Assembly: GCA_002929055.1 (NCBI GenBank) | Contig: PERY01000012.1 | Span: 1-64,000 of the forward strand | Length of the DNA: 64,000 nt | Source: Methylocystis sp. | Lineage (GTDB): Bacteria; Pseudomonadota; Alphaproteobacteria; Rhizobiales; Beijerinckiaceae | Direction of reading: 5' to 3' | Part shown: one piece after another, positions 35,848 through 45,735 of the stretch | How the letters are laid out: every line of letters starts with the position of its first letter | How positions within the stretch are numbered: the first letter of the stretch is position 1 | Notes under the pieces: generated by a model | Database searches by the model: none | The model's input: only the letters and a program-made list of their open reading frames with translations | What the model was told of the DNA's origin: nothing | Position numbers and translations under genes: made by a program

Positions 35848-36345
35848 ATGATCGACCTTGTCATCAAATTCTTTCCCATGACGGTCGCCGATGAAGCGCA
35901 GATCGAGAAACTCGACGAGCGCGCCTTCGGCCCCGGTCGCTATGCGCGGACAGCCTACCGTCTGCGCGAGGGCGTGCCACCCGATTTGTCGCTGTCTTTC
36001 GTGGCGCGCGTCGGCACGTTGCTGGTCGGCGCCAATCGCATGACGCCCATTCTCGTAAGCTCCACGCCCGCCATGCTGCTGGGGCCACTGACCGTGGAGC
36101 CGGCTTTTCGCTCGCAGGGCGTCGGCGAGGCGCTGGTCAAACATTCCCTCGACGCCGCCCGTGAAAAGGGCCACGGACTCGTGCTGCTCGTCGGCGATGA
36201 CGACTATTACGCGCGGCTCGGCTTTTCCCGCGTGCCGCGCGGCAAGATCATCATGCCGGGGCCGGTCGACCCCGACCGCCTGCTCTTTTGCGAATTGCAG
36301 CCCGGCGCCTTCGACGCCGCGAGCGGCAAGATGCGGCGCGCGTGA
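35848..36345 (+). CDS. GNAT family N-acetyltransferase (YhbS-like)
   Basis: A 165-residue GNAT protein of the YhbS-like group: ERAFGPGRYARTAYRLREG, GPLTVEPAFRSQGVGEALVK with the acetyl-CoA loop (RSQGVG), and LLVGDDDYYARLGFSRVPRG. The substrate is unknown. Its stop codon lies three bases before the zapE ATG, so the two are probably cotranscribed. An in-frame ATG at 35830 is an alternative start; 35848 fits the family N-terminus better. Confidence 0.82.
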   Translation: MIDLVIKFFPMTVADEAQIEKLDERAFGPGRYARTAYRLREGVPPDLSLSFVARVGTLLVGANRMTPILVSSTPAMLLGPLTVEPAFRSQGVGEALVKHSLDAAREKGHGLVLLVGDDDYYARLGFSRVPRGKIIMPGPVDPDRLLFCELQPGAFDAASGKMRRA

Positions 36346-36347
36346 CG

Positions 36348-37493
36348 ATGAACGGCCCGCTCATCGAACGCTACGAAGCGCTCGTGCGCGAGCGCGGCCT
36401 GCATCCGGACGACTCCCAGCGCGAAGCTGTGAAGAAGCTGCAGGCCTTGCTCGACGCGCTGAAAAAGGGCCGCGCCCCGGCGGCGCCCCTGCCCCGCGTG
36501 CTGAGCGCCTTCTTCTGGCAGGAAGAGAGGCCGCGCGGCCTCTATCTGTGGGGAGGCGTGGGCCGTGGCAAGACGATGTTGATGAACCTCTTCTTCGACA
36601 TGGCCCCCGTCGAGAAGAAGCGCCGCGCGCATTTCCACGCCTTCATGGCCGATGTGCACGACCGTCTGCATCGCGCGCGGAAGGCGGCGTCGGCCGGAGT
36701 CGCCGATCCAGTGACGCAGGCGGCACGGCAGATCGCCGCCGAGACACGCCTTCTGTGTTTCGACGAATTTGCCGTGACCGACATCGCGGACGCATCGATC
36801 CTCGCCCGGCTCTTCGCGACGCTTTTCACAGAGGGCGTCGTCGTCGTCGCGACCTCCAACGTCGAGCCTTCGCGACTCTACGAGGGCGGGCGCAACCGCG
36901 ATCTTTTCCTGCCCTTCATCGCGCTGCTCCAGCAGCACATGGACGTCATGCATCTTGCCGGGCCGGTCGACTACCGGGCGCGTCAGGACTGCATCGGCGA
37001 GGTCTTCTTCACGCCGGCCGACGAGAATGCGCACGCCGCGCTGGACGCGCTGTTTTTTGCGCTCACTGGCGTCAGGAGCGGCGCGCCGGCGACGATAGAA
37101 GTGAAGCGGCGCACTGTGTTCATCCCGCAAACTTCGGGGCGCGTCGCGCGCTTCCGCTTCGCGGACGTCTGCGGCCGTCCGCTTGCGGCGGGCGACTATC
37201 TGGCGCTCGCCAGGCGCTTCGACGCCATCATCGTGGACGATGCGCCGATCCTCGCCCCCGAACAGCGCAACGAGGCGCGCCGCTTCATCATGCTCGTGGA
37301 CGTGCTTTACGAGGCGCGCGCGCTGCTGGCGCTCTCCGCCGCGGCGGAGCCGGAGCATCTCTACCATGCGCCGCATGGCGCAGAGGCGCGCGAATTCCAG
37401 CGCGCGGTCTCCCGCCTCACGGAAATGCGCGCGCGCAGCTATCTGGAAAGCTGCGCCGTCGCCGATGCGCTGGCGCCGCTTCTCACGGACTGA
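36348..37493 (+). CDS. zapE: Cell division ATPase ZapE (AFG1 family)
   Basis: A 381-residue AAA-type ATPase of the AFG1/LACE1 family. ZapE in bacteria associates with the divisome and destabilises FtsZ polymers; the mitochondrial homologue AFG1 acts in protein quality control. Motifs are PRGLYLWGGVGRGKTMLMN (Walker A near residue 68), RAHFHAFMADVHDRLH, LLCFDEFAVTDIADA (Walker B near residue 135), VVVATSNVEPSRLYEGG, and RDLFLPFIALL. No membrane segment is present. It follows a GNAT gene by two bases. In many alphaproteobacteria zapE sits near mdh/suc genes; that context is absent here. Confidence 0.93.
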   Translation: MNGPLIERYEALVRERGLHPDDSQREAVKKLQALLDALKKGRAPAAPLPRVLSAFFWQEERPRGLYLWGGVGRGKTMLMNLFFDMAPVEKKRRAHFHAFMADVHDRLHRARKAASAGVADPVTQAARQIAAETRLLCFDEFAVTDIADASILARLFATLFTEGVVVVATSNVEPSRLYEGGRNRDLFLPFIALLQQHMDVMHLAGPVDYRARQDCIGEVFFTPADENAHAALDALFFALTGVRSGAPATIEVKRRTVFIPQTSGRVARFRFADVCGRPLAAGDYLALARRFDAIIVDDAPILAPEQRNEARRFIMLVDVLYEARALLALSAAAEPEHLYHAPHGAEAREFQRAVSRLTEMRARSYLESCAVADALAPLLTD

Positions 37494-37505
37494 CGGACGC
37501 GACGC

Positions 37506-37799
37506 TCACGGCTTCGACATGCATTCCGCGATGTCGCTGTCTTTCTTCATCTGCTCGAAACGGTCCGTGCAATAGCGCTCGAGATCGGGACGCTTGGCCG
37601 CATCTGTGGAGGCGGCGCGGATGCCCATGGCCGCGTCGAGCAACTCCTTCTGCGCGGCGTGGACCTGCTTGGGCTTCAAGAGCCCCGAGCACGCCTCATA
37701 GCGCTTCAGAAGCGCGTCGCATTGCGGCACGCCGGTCGGGTCGACGGCGAAGGCGGGCGTGGCCGCAAGAACGAACAGAAGGGCGAGACGATTTTTCAC
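37506..37799 (-). CDS. Small secreted hypothetical protein
   Basis: A 97-residue exported protein with a signal peptide (LALLFVLAATPAFAVDP) and a helical mature domain with four cysteines (QCDALLKRYEACS and RYCTDRFEQM, then AECM). The spacing is compatible with two disulfide-linked helices. The start is taken as GTG at 37799, the only in-frame codon giving a proper signal peptide. It converges with zapE over 12 bases. No family is recognised. Confidence 0.6.
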   Translation of the reverse strand: MKNRLALLFVLAATPAFAVDPTGVPQCDALLKRYEACSGLLKPKQVHAAQKELLDAAMGIRAASTDAAKRPDLERYCTDRFEQMKKDSDIAECMSKP

Positions 37800-37922
37800 G
37801 GGCTTACAGCCTCTTCTTGGTTGAACGAGGGGGAGGCTATAGCGCATTTTTGCGCGGATCGGTATGGACAAGCTCGCTTTGACGAAGTTGCGCGCGAGAG
37901 CGGCCCGGCAAGAAAAGAAAAC

Positions 37923-37954
37923 GGGCGGCGGGCCTTTCCTGGGACCCGCCGCCC
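37923..37954 (-). terminator. Rho-independent terminator of the surE-pcm-nlpD unit
   Basis: GGGCGGCGGG and CCCGCCGCCC form a perfect ten-base stem around a 12-base loop. On the minus strand a T-rich tail GTTTTCTTTTCT follows. It lies about 60 bases past the nlpD-like stop. Confidence 0.88.
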
Positions 37955-38012
37955 TGCTGATCTCCGGCGTAAGTGTCTCGCGAACGCCGGAGAATTCCGC
38001 CCCGCGCGTTCT

Positions 38013-39557
38013 TTACAGACCCGCGAGGAAATTGGTCGGATCGACCGGCGTCGAGCCCTTGCGCAGTTCGAAGTGCAACTGCGGAGACCCCACATTGCCG
38101 GACTGGCCGGACCTGGCGATCGTCTGGCCGCGCTTGACCGTATCGCCGCGCTTCACGTCGAGCGCGCCATTGTGGGCGTAGGCGGTGACGAAGCCGTTGG
38201 GGTGACGGATCAGCACGAGATTGCCGTAGCCCTTCAGCTCGCTGCCGGCGTATGCCACCGTGCCGCCTTCGGCCGCCTTCACCGGCGTGCCTTCCGGCAC
38301 GGCGATGTTGATGCCGTCATTGCCGCCCGACGAGAAGCCCTGGATGATGCGGCCGCGCGCGGGCCAGCGGAACTCGGGCTTGTCGCTGTCGAGGGAGACC
38401 TTGGTCGCCTCCTCGGCGGGCGGAATGGACGCGGTCGTCGTCTTGTCGACCGGCTTCTCGGCGACGGCGACCTTGGGCTGCGGCTTTTCGGCGGGCGCCT
38501 CGGCGACGGGCTGCGAGCGCGCGGCCTCGGCCTTGGCGAGACGCTCGGCCTTGGCGGCCCTGGCGGCCTCCGCCTTGGCGAGACGCGCTTCCTCGGCGGC
38601 TTTGGCGGCCTCTGCCTTCGCGGCGCCGGCCTTGGCCGTGTCGACCCTGGCCTTGGCGGCCTCCGCTTTCGCCAGTTTCGCCTTCTCGGCGGCGGCCCTG
38701 GCTTCGGCGGCCTTCAATTCGGCGGTCTTCTTCGCTTCGGCGCCTTTCTGGGCAGCAGCCTTCTCGGCCTCGACCTTGGCGAGACGCGCCTCATCGGCGG
38801 CCTTCTCGGCTTCGGCCTTCTTCTGGCGCTTCAGCTCCTGGTCCTTTGCGCCCGCCTCGGCCTTCCTGGCCTTGGCTTCCTCCTCGCGAGCGGCCTTTGC
38901 GGCGGCTTCAGCCTTGCGCTGCTCTTCGCGGGCGGATTTGGCGGCGGCTTCGGCCTTGCGCTGCTCCTCGCGGGCGGCGGCGGCTTCGGCCTTCGGATCG
39001 GGCTTCGCCTCCGCGACCTTCGCCGGAACGGCGGGGGCGGCGGGCGCGGCCGAACGGGCGACGGCGCCGGCGCGGTAAACGGGGATGATGATGCGCGAGC
39101 CGGGCTGCACCTGCGCAGCCGTCGAATAACCATTGGCGCGCAGCAGCGCGTCGGTCGGCACGCCGAAGCGCGTGGCGAGAACCGCCGCGGATTCACCCTG
39201 GCCGACCGTCACCGGCGTGCCGCCGTCAGCGGTCCAGTGAGAGGCGCCGGCGCCGCCGACCGGAGCGGCGGAAGCCACCGGGGCGGGAACCGGAGCGCGG
39301 TAAGGCGTGGAAGCGGCGCCCGGAGCCGGCAGCGGGCGCTGCTCGACGCGGGGCGCGGAGCCGATGGCGCCCGTCGGCGAGCGGTCGACGCCGCGCGAGG
39401 CGCTGACCTTGGGCGCGCCTCCGGAGGTGAAAGGATCGGCGAAGGGATCTGAGAAGCGCGAGGCGTCGGAACAACCCGCCATCAGCGCGGCCGCTCCCGC
39501 GGCCAACATGAGCCGCACTGCGGCCCGCGGATAAGCAATATGACGCTTTTTAGCCAT
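38013..39557 (-). CDS. nlpD: NlpD-like lipoprotein with LysM and degenerate M23 domain
   Basis: A 514-residue envelope protein expected to activate peptidoglycan amidases during division. The signal peptide ends in a lipobox-like MAGC. A Pro-rich linker is followed by a LysM domain (about residues 114-160, VTVGQGESAAVLATRFGVP). A long Ala/Lys/Glu-rich coiled coil follows (about residues 170-355), then an M23/LytM domain (about residues 405-512). In the M23 domain the usual zinc-ligand motif HxGxD reads NDGIN, like E. coli NlpD (NKGID), so it is probably catalytically inactive. YAHN and LHFELR are retained. It is the last gene of surE-pcm-nlpD, a widespread order. Confidence 0.88.
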   Translation of the reverse strand: MAKKRHIAYPRAAVRLMLAAGAAALMAGCSDASRFSDPFADPFTSGGAPKVSASRGVDRSPTGAIGSAPRVEQRPLPAPGAASTPYRAPVPAPVASAAPVGGAGASHWTADGGTPVTVGQGESAAVLATRFGVPTDALLRANGYSTAAQVQPGSRIIIPVYRAGAVARSAAPAAPAVPAKVAEAKPDPKAEAAAAREEQRKAEAAAKSAREEQRKAEAAAKAAREEEAKARKAEAGAKDQELKRQKKAEAEKAADEARLAKVEAEKAAAQKGAEAKKTAELKAAEARAAAEKAKLAKAEAAKARVDTAKAGAAKAEAAKAAEEARLAKAEAARAAKAERLAKAEAARSQPVAEAPAEKPQPKVAVAEKPVDKTTTASIPPAEEATKVSLDSDKPEFRWPARGRIIQGFSSGGNDGINIAVPEGTPVKAAEGGTVAYAGSELKGYGNLVLIRHPNGFVTAYAHNGALDVKRGDTVKRGQTIARSGQSGNVGSPQLHFELRKGSTPVDPTNFLAGL

Positions 39558-39577
39558 GACGACCCACTCGCACGCTT

Positions 39578-39624
39578 CAACTACACGTTAGTTGTAGGCG
39601 CAGGCGGGTTAAGGAGCCGTTTAA
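39578..39624 (-). promoter_or_regulatory. Inverted repeat and CtrA-like half-sites upstream of nlpD
   Basis: A perfect inverted repeat CAACTA-CACGT-TAGTTG (39578-39594) lies about 20 bases upstream of the nlpD-like start. A little further, TTAA-N7-TTTA (39609-39623) approaches the CtrA consensus TTAA-N7-TTAA. Either could give nlpD its own control within the surE-pcm-nlpD unit. Both assignments are tentative. Confidence 0.25.
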
Positions 39625-39681
39625 GATGAACGCCGGTTGAGCGACTTCACGAAAATCTTCAGCATAGTGGAAAGCTTCGAT

Positions 39682-40371
39682 TTACAGTGACTTTGCGGCC
39701 CCACTGGTGGCCGCGCAAAGGCTGTGGGGGCCAAGGTCCGACTCGCGCAGGGCGCCCCCTTCAATGCGATCAACCTTAATCAATCGTTGACGCGGACGCG
39801 CATCCGGGCCGCCGCCTTCGCTGCGCGCGTAAACGAGCGCGCCGCCGGGCGAGAGGATTTTCAGCAGCGCGGCGGGCGGCGCGTGGAGCGCGGCTTCTAC
39901 AATGATGCGGTCGAACTCGCCGAGGGTGCGGGCGGGCTCCAGTCCATCGCCATGCATCGCCAGGGCGTTGGAGACGCCAAGCGCGGCGAGCTTGCGCGCC
40001 GCCTCTATGGCCAGCGTCTCGAAACGCTCGATCGTCACGACCTCGCGCGCGAGACGCGCAAGTATGGCCGCGCCATAGCCCGAGCCCGTGCCGACCTCGA
40101 GCACGCGGTGGCCCCTGCCGATGCGCAGCGCCTCGATCCGCCGCCCGATGTCCGCCGGGCGCGACATGGTCTGCCCGCAGCCGAGCGGCAGCGACATGTT
40201 GCGGTTGGCGAGATCGCGAAATCTGAACGGCGCGAAGGCTTCGCGCGGCACGGACTCTATCGCGCGCATGACGGAAATGTCCCGCACCCCCGCCTGACGC
40301 ACAGCGAGGAGCAGCGCGGCGCGCTCCTCGAAAGCGTTACTGGGGACGGCGATTCCGGGAGCCGCGCTCAT
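39682..40371 (-). CDS. pcm: Protein-L-isoaspartate O-methyltransferase
   Basis: A SAM-dependent repair enzyme that methylates isoaspartyl residues in aged proteins. The 229-residue protein shows REAFAPFRFRDLANRNMSLPLG, the substrate and Thr-Met segment GCGQTMSRP, the SAM-binding VLEVGTGSGYGAAILA, VVTIERFETLAIEA and the later strand FDRIIVEAALHAPPAALLKIL. The ATG at 40371 overlaps the surE stop (ATGA), so translation is coupled. Confidence 0.94.
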   Translation of the reverse strand: MSAAPGIAVPSNAFEERAALLLAVRQAGVRDISVMRAIESVPREAFAPFRFRDLANRNMSLPLGCGQTMSRPADIGRRIEALRIGRGHRVLEVGTGSGYGAAILARLAREVVTIERFETLAIEAARKLAALGVSNALAMHGDGLEPARTLGEFDRIIVEAALHAPPAALLKILSPGGALVYARSEGGGPDARPRQRLIKVDRIEGGALRESDLGPHSLCAATSGAAKSL

Positions 40372-41153
40372 ATGCGCTCCTTCTCGCTTTCCTCGAAGGC
40401 CGCCGCGAGCCGGGTCACGGTGGGATGATCCGTGAGGTCGAGTTGCAGCGGCGTCACCGAAATCCTGTGCTCCTCCACCGCCTGCAGATCCGTTCCGGCG
40501 CCGGGCGTGAAATCGGCGCGCTGGAAGGAGATCCAGTGATAGGGATTGCCGCGCCCGTCCTTGCGGTCCTCGATACGCATGAGGTCGTTGCTGCGCCGGC
40601 CCTGCATGGTGACGGCGACGCCCTGAACCTCCTGTGGCGGGCAACTCGGGAAGTTGACGTTCATCAGCACGTTTGGCGGAATGCCCGCGGCGAGGAGCTT
40701 GCGCACGATTCCCGGGCCATGCGTTTGCGCGCAGTCCCAGTGAATCGCGTTGCGGCCGGAAAAGAAGTCGTAACACTGCGACAGCGCTATCGCCGGAATG
40801 CCGAGGATCGTCGCCTCCATTGCGCCTGCGATGGTGCCGGAATACGTCACGTCCTCCGCGATGTTCTGGCCGCTGTTCACGCCCGAGATCACGAGATCGG
40901 GCGGATGATCCAGCAGCAGCTTGCGCACGCCCATGATGATGCAGTCGGTCGGCGTGCCCTTCACCGCGAAATGACGCGGCGAAATTTCGCGCAGGCGCAG
41001 CGGATCGTTCAGCGAAAGCGAATGCGCGACGCCGGATTGCTCGAGTTCCGGGGCGATGACGAACACATCGTCCGAAATCGCGCGGGCGATGCTCTCGGCG
41101 ACCTTGAGGCCGGCCGCGTGCACGCCGTCGTCGTTGGTGATCAGAATGCGCAT
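40368..41153 (-). CDS. surE: 5'/3'-nucleotidase SurE
   Basis: A metal-dependent phosphatase acting on nucleoside 5'- and 3'-monophosphates and polyphosphate, linked to stationary-phase survival. The 261-residue protein begins MRILITNDDGVHAAGL with the metal-binding Asp pair, and continues with LEQSGVAHSLSLNDPLRLRE, VKGTPTDCIIMGVR, PDLVISGVNSGQNIAEDVTYSGTIAGAMEA and VLMNVNFPSC. It starts the surE-pcm-nlpD unit, overlapping pcm by four bases. Upstream is a 136-base region shared with the divergent Tyr/Gly-rich protein. Confidence 0.96.
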   Translation of the reverse strand: MRILITNDDGVHAAGLKVAESIARAISDDVFVIAPELEQSGVAHSLSLNDPLRLREISPRHFAVKGTPTDCIIMGVRKLLLDHPPDLVISGVNSGQNIAEDVTYSGTIAGAMEATILGIPAIALSQCYDFFSGRNAIHWDCAQTHGPGIVRKLLAAGIPPNVLMNVNFPSCPPQEVQGVAVTMQGRRSNDLMRIEDRKDGRGNPYHWISFQRADFTPGAGTDLQAVEEHRISVTPLQLDLTDHPTVTRLAAAFEESEKERI

Positions 41154-41289
41154 CAGGCGTTTATCCCAGGCTCCGCCAAGCCGGGCGGGAGCGTGGCGGA
41201 ACGTCGATGTTTTTGAACCGATTCGGCCGCTTGCGTCCACCCGCGCCCTACATGGAGCGAGGGTTCTGGGGTTGCACAGGGAGATAGTA

Positions 41290-41742
41290 ATGGGTTCAAA
41301 ACTTACGCCTCTGCTTGCCGCCGCGGCGCTCGCCGCATCGATGGGTTACGCCGAAGCGCATCAATACCGTTCAGGGATGCGTAGCGTCGGGCATCAACAT
41401 TATGGCATGTCCTACGGCCGTTACGGCATGTCGTCGACCCGTTTCGTTCCGCGCGCACGCTACGGCATGGCGCGGGTCCGCTACCGCGCCGCGCCGGCCT
41501 ATTACGGCGCGGCCGCTCCCGGCTATGGCTATGGCCCGGCATATGGCGCGGGCTATGGCGCAGGTGGCCTCGTGGGGGGCGTCGCGACCGGCGTCGGCAG
41601 CGTCGTGAGCGCGCCCTTCGACATCCTCGGCGGCATCTTCGGCGGCGGTTCCGATTATGGAGCCTATGGCTACGGCGGCGCTCCGGCCTATGGCTATGGC
41701 GCCCCTTACGGGGCCGGGCAGCCGGTCGTGGCGGGATACTGA
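41290..41742 (+). CDS. Secreted Gly/Tyr/Ala-rich protein
   Basis: A 150-residue exported protein of low complexity. A signal peptide (ending SMGYAEAHQ) is followed by a His/Arg/Tyr/Met-rich stretch (SVGHQHYGMSYGRYGMSS), then YGYGPAYGAGYGAGG-type repeats and a hydrophobic glycine-zipper segment (GGVATGVGSVVSAPFDILGG). Such proteins recur in Rhizobiales genomes without a known function; the His/Met richness could allow metal binding but this is speculative. It is followed by a long hairpin shared with serS. Confidence 0.62.
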   Translation: MGSKLTPLLAAAALAASMGYAEAHQYRSGMRSVGHQHYGMSYGRYGMSSTRFVPRARYGMARVRYRAAPAYYGAAAPGYGYGPAYGAGYGAGGLVGGVATGVGSVVSAPFDILGGIFGGGSDYGAYGYGGAPAYGYGAPYGAGQPVVAGY

Positions 41743-41755
41743 CCCCGCCCCCTTC

Positions 41756-41782
41756 AACCCCTCCCCTTACGGGGGAGGGGTT
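41756..41782. terminator. Hairpin between convergent genes
   Basis: AACCCCTCCCC and GGGGAGGGGTT pair perfectly over 11 bases with a five-base loop, between the Tyr/Gly-rich gene and serS. A poly-U tail is lacking on both strands, so it may stall or protect transcripts rather than be a classical terminator. Confidence 0.6.
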
Positions 41783-41790
41783 GTGCGTCT

Positions 41791-43182
<1,392 letters not shown>

Positions 43183-43222
43183 CTACCGGCGCTCAGGCAG
43201 TAAGAGGCGATGTGTGCAAACC

Positions 43223-43331
43223 CGTCATGCCCGGCCTTGTGCCGGGCATCCACGCGGCGCCGCCACGACGCCTTGTCGAACGAGGCCGCAACGTCTCGGC
43301 GTGGATGGCCGGGACAAGCCCGGCCATGACG
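43223..43331. repeat. Palindromic intergenic repeat element, copy 3 (inverted)
   Basis: A third copy of the CGTC...GACG element, in the opposite orientation to copies 1 and 2. The arm ATGCCCGGC-CTTGT-GCCGGGCAT comes first and ATGGCCGGG-ACAAG-CCCGGCCAT second, both perfect, with a spacer of about 40 bases. It lies between tatC and serS, where it may affect mRNA stability of the tat-serS transcript. Confidence 0.87.
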
Positions 43332-43399
43332 GCGGGAGCTTGTTATTTGAGGCCCCTTCTCCCGCGAGTGGGAAAAGGAATCAAGCGGCCAAATGTCGC

Positions 43400-44188
43400 T
43401 CACTCCTGCGTCGCCGCTTCCTGCTCGGCTTTTTTCTTCTCGATCATCCGCACGGAGTAGATCGACGCCTCGTAGAGCAGCATCCCGGGAATCGCGAGCG
43501 CAAGCTGCGAGAAGACGTCCGGCGGCGTGAGGATCGCCGCGACGACGAAGACGATGACGATCGCGTAGCGGCGCTTCTCCCGGAGGAAGTCCGACGAGAC
43601 GATTCCCACCTGCCCCAGCAGCGTCAGGATCACCGGCATCTGGAAAACGACGCCAAACGCCAGCACCAGCGTCATGATGAGCGCCAGATATTCGGAAACG
43701 CGGGGCAGAAGCTCGATCTGCGGCTTGCCGGGTTCGTTGGCCTGTTGCATGCCGATGAAGAAGCGTAGCAGGTTCGGCATGACGAGGAAATAAACGACCA
43801 GCGCGCCGATGGCGAAGAAGATGGGCGTTGCGAAAAGATACGGCCGGAAGGCCGCGCGCTCATGCCGATAGAGCCCCGGCGCGACGAAGGCGTAGAGCTG
43901 CGAGAACACCACCGGGCAGGACAGGAACGCCGCCGCGAAGAGCGCGACCTTCATTTGCGTGAAGAAATATTCCTGGGGCGCCGTGTAGATCAGCCGCGCC
44001 TCCGGCCCCGCGACCTGCGTGTACGGGATCAGAAGGATGTTGTAGATGTCCTTGGCGAAAAAGAACGCGAGGATGAACATCGCGAGAAATGCGAGCAGCG
44101 CCCTGATGAGGCGCTCACGCAATTCCATGAGATGTTCGATCAGCGGCGCCTTGCTGGCTTCGATTTCCGCTTCGTCGGCCTCGGTCAT
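43400..44188 (-). CDS. tatC: Sec-independent protein translocase TatC
   Basis: Core receptor of the twin-arginine translocase in the inner membrane, recognising Tat signal peptides. The 262-residue protein has six predicted membrane helices; conserved points are [16 protein letters not shown] at the N-terminus, the periplasmic [17 protein letters not shown] with its conserved Glu, [11 protein letters not shown] and [11 protein letters not shown]. The start overlaps the tatB stop by four bases. Charged KKKAEQE-type residues end the protein. Confidence 0.97.
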   Translation of the reverse strand: MTEADEAEIEASKAPLIEHLMELRERLIRALLAFLAMFILAFFFAKDIYNILLIPYTQVAGPEARLIYTAPQEYFFTQMKVALFAAAFLSCPVVFSQLYAFVAPGLYRHERAAFRPYLFATPIFFAIGALVVYFLVMPNLLRFFIGMQQANEPGKPQIELLPRVSEYLALIMTLVLAFGVVFQMPVILTLLGQVGIVSSDFLREKRRYAIVIVFVVAAILTPPDVFSQLALAIPGMLLYEASIYSVRMIEKKKAEQEAATQE

Positions 44189-44547
44189 GCGCCGGCCTTC
44201 TTGTCAGCCTCAGCAGCCTCGTCGGAAGGAGATTCGGATCGCGGAGCGTCCCCCTTCACCGCGCTGGTGATCTGCTTGCGCGCCTCCGCCATTGGGTCGA
44301 AGGCGACGTCCAGTTTCGTGCTGGACATGACGGCGCGGTTCGTCTCTTCGATCTCCTTCTTGAGATCGGCGAGTTCGGCGTCGCGCATGGCGTCCATGAA
44401 CTGGCCCTGAAACTCGGCGGCCATGCGGCGCATGCGCCCCGTCGCCTGCCCCAGCGTGCGCAGCACGCGCGGCAGATCCTTCGACGGAATCGCAATGAGC
44501 GCGACGATGCCGATGACGATGAGCTTGCCGGGATCGAGGTCGAACAT
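44185..44547 (-). CDS. tatB: Sec-independent protein translocase TatB
   Basis: TatB subunit, which joins TatC to form the Tat signal-peptide receptor. The 120-residue protein has an N-terminal membrane helix ([20 protein letters not shown]), the hinge [13 protein letters not shown] typical of TatB, an amphipathic helix and a long polar tail. It overlaps tatC and lies 41 bases after tatA. Confidence 0.93.
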   Translation of the reverse strand: MFDLDPGKLIVIGIVALIAIPSKDLPRVLRTLGQATGRMRRMAAEFQGQFMDAMRDAELADLKKEIEETNRAVMSSTKLDVAFDPMAEARKQITSAVKGDAPRSESPSDEAAEADKKAGA

Positions 44548-44588
44548 TTTTCCCCGCGCGGGCGCCGCGCTAAATCAGTCGTTCTGTT

Positions 44589-44819
44589 TCAGACGTTCTT
44601 GCCGTCGGCTGTCTTGTCGGCCTCTATGGCGCGGCGCTCGGCGTTCTGCTCGACGGGCTTCGTCGCCTCGGCGACGTCGTCCTCGGCCATGCCCTTCTTG
44701 AAGGCCTTGATGCCCTTCGCCACGTCGCCCATCACGTCGGAAATCTTGAACTTGCCGCCGAACAGGATAAAAACGACGCCGCCGACGATGATCCAGTGCC
44801 AGATCGACAGGCTGCCCAT
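44589..44819 (-). CDS. tatA: Sec-independent protein translocase TatA
   Basis: The 76-residue pore-forming subunit of the Tat translocase. It begins [20 protein letters not shown], followed by the [24 protein letters not shown] amphipathic helix (the FGxK hinge appears as FGGK) and a short acidic tail. The ATG at 44819 follows GGAGGGT-like sequence and gives the canonical N-terminus. It begins tatABC, which is followed by serS. Confidence 0.94.
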   Translation of the reverse strand: MGSLSIWHWIIVGGVVFILFGGKFKISDVMGDVAKGIKAFKKGMAEDDVAEATKPVEQNAERRAIEADKTADGKNV

Positions 44820-44973
44820 GACGCGACCCTCCGCGAGAGAAACGAACCGGAACCTCCGGCCGGATTGAGGCGAACCTATGCGGCCCGGGGTGCAAAAACA
44901 AGGCGAGCAACCGGCCGAAACGATAGTATTTCGGACAGGAAGCGGAGCCTTTCCGGCGACTGACGGCGAAAGC

Positions 44974-45723
44974 TCAGTCGTCGTTGAAGGGCTCGGGAGG
45001 CTCCGGCGCTTCGGGCTCCTCCGGGAACTCCATCTCCAGCAGTTGCGGCACGTCCTCCTCCAGCGGCTCCTCGTCCTCGCGCAGCGCATTGTCGTCGGAG
45101 GGCTGCGGCACGCCGAAACCCCTGGGCAGGCGCCCGTCGAAGAGCCCAGCCCCCTTGAGTTCGTCGAGTCCCGGCAGGTCGCCGATCTGCTCGAGCCCGA
45201 AATGCATCAGGAAGCTGTCGGTGGTGCCATAGGTAATCGGCCGGCCCGGCGCCTTGCGGCGCCCGCGCAGGCGAATCCAGCCCGTCTCCAGCAGCGTGTC
45301 CAGCGTGCCCTTGGAGATGGCGACGCCGCGGATTTCCTCGATCTCGGCGCGCGTCGTCGGCTGGTGATAGGCGATGATCGCCAGCGTCTCCAGCGCGGCG
45401 CGGGAGAGCTTCTTTTCCTCCACCTGCTCGCGGGCGAGAATCCAGTTGAGGTCCGCCGCCGTGCGGAAGAACCACTTCCTGCCGACGCGGGTGAGGTTCA
45501 CGCCGCGATTGGCGTAATGGCCGCGCAGCCGCTCCAGCACCTGGGCGACGTCGACGCCGTCGTCGATCCGGCGCGTCATCTCGGATTCGTCGAGCGGCTC
45601 GGCGGAGGCGAAGAGCATCGCCTCGACGATGCGTTCGGCCTCGCGCAGCGCCACTTCGTTGCGCGCCAGCTCCTCGTCGCTGTTGACGTCGAATAGTTCA
45701 ACTTTTTCTGCGGGCTGCGCCAA
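44974..45723 (-). CDS. scpB: SMC-ScpAB complex subunit ScpB
   Basis: Winged-helix kite subunit of the SMC condensin complex, acting with ScpA in chromosome segregation. The 249-residue protein shows [58 protein letters not shown] and [13 protein letters not shown]. It ends with an acidic, Pro/Glu-rich tail of about 45 residues (EEDEPLE-like), longer than the minimal ScpB. It follows scpA by 12 bases. Confidence 0.95.
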   Translation of the reverse strand: MAQPAEKVELFDVNSDEELARNEVALREAERIVEAMLFASAEPLDESEMTRRIDDGVDVAQVLERLRGHYANRGVNLTRVGRKWFFRTAADLNWILAREQVEEKKLSRAALETLAIIAYHQPTTRAEIEEIRGVAISKGTLDTLLETGWIRLRGRRKAPGRPITYGTTDSFLMHFGLEQIGDLPGLDELKGAGLFDGRLPRGFGVPQPSDDNALREDEEPLEEDVPQLLEMEFPEEPEAPEPPEPFNDD

Positions 45724-45735
45724 TGCGCGTCCTCC

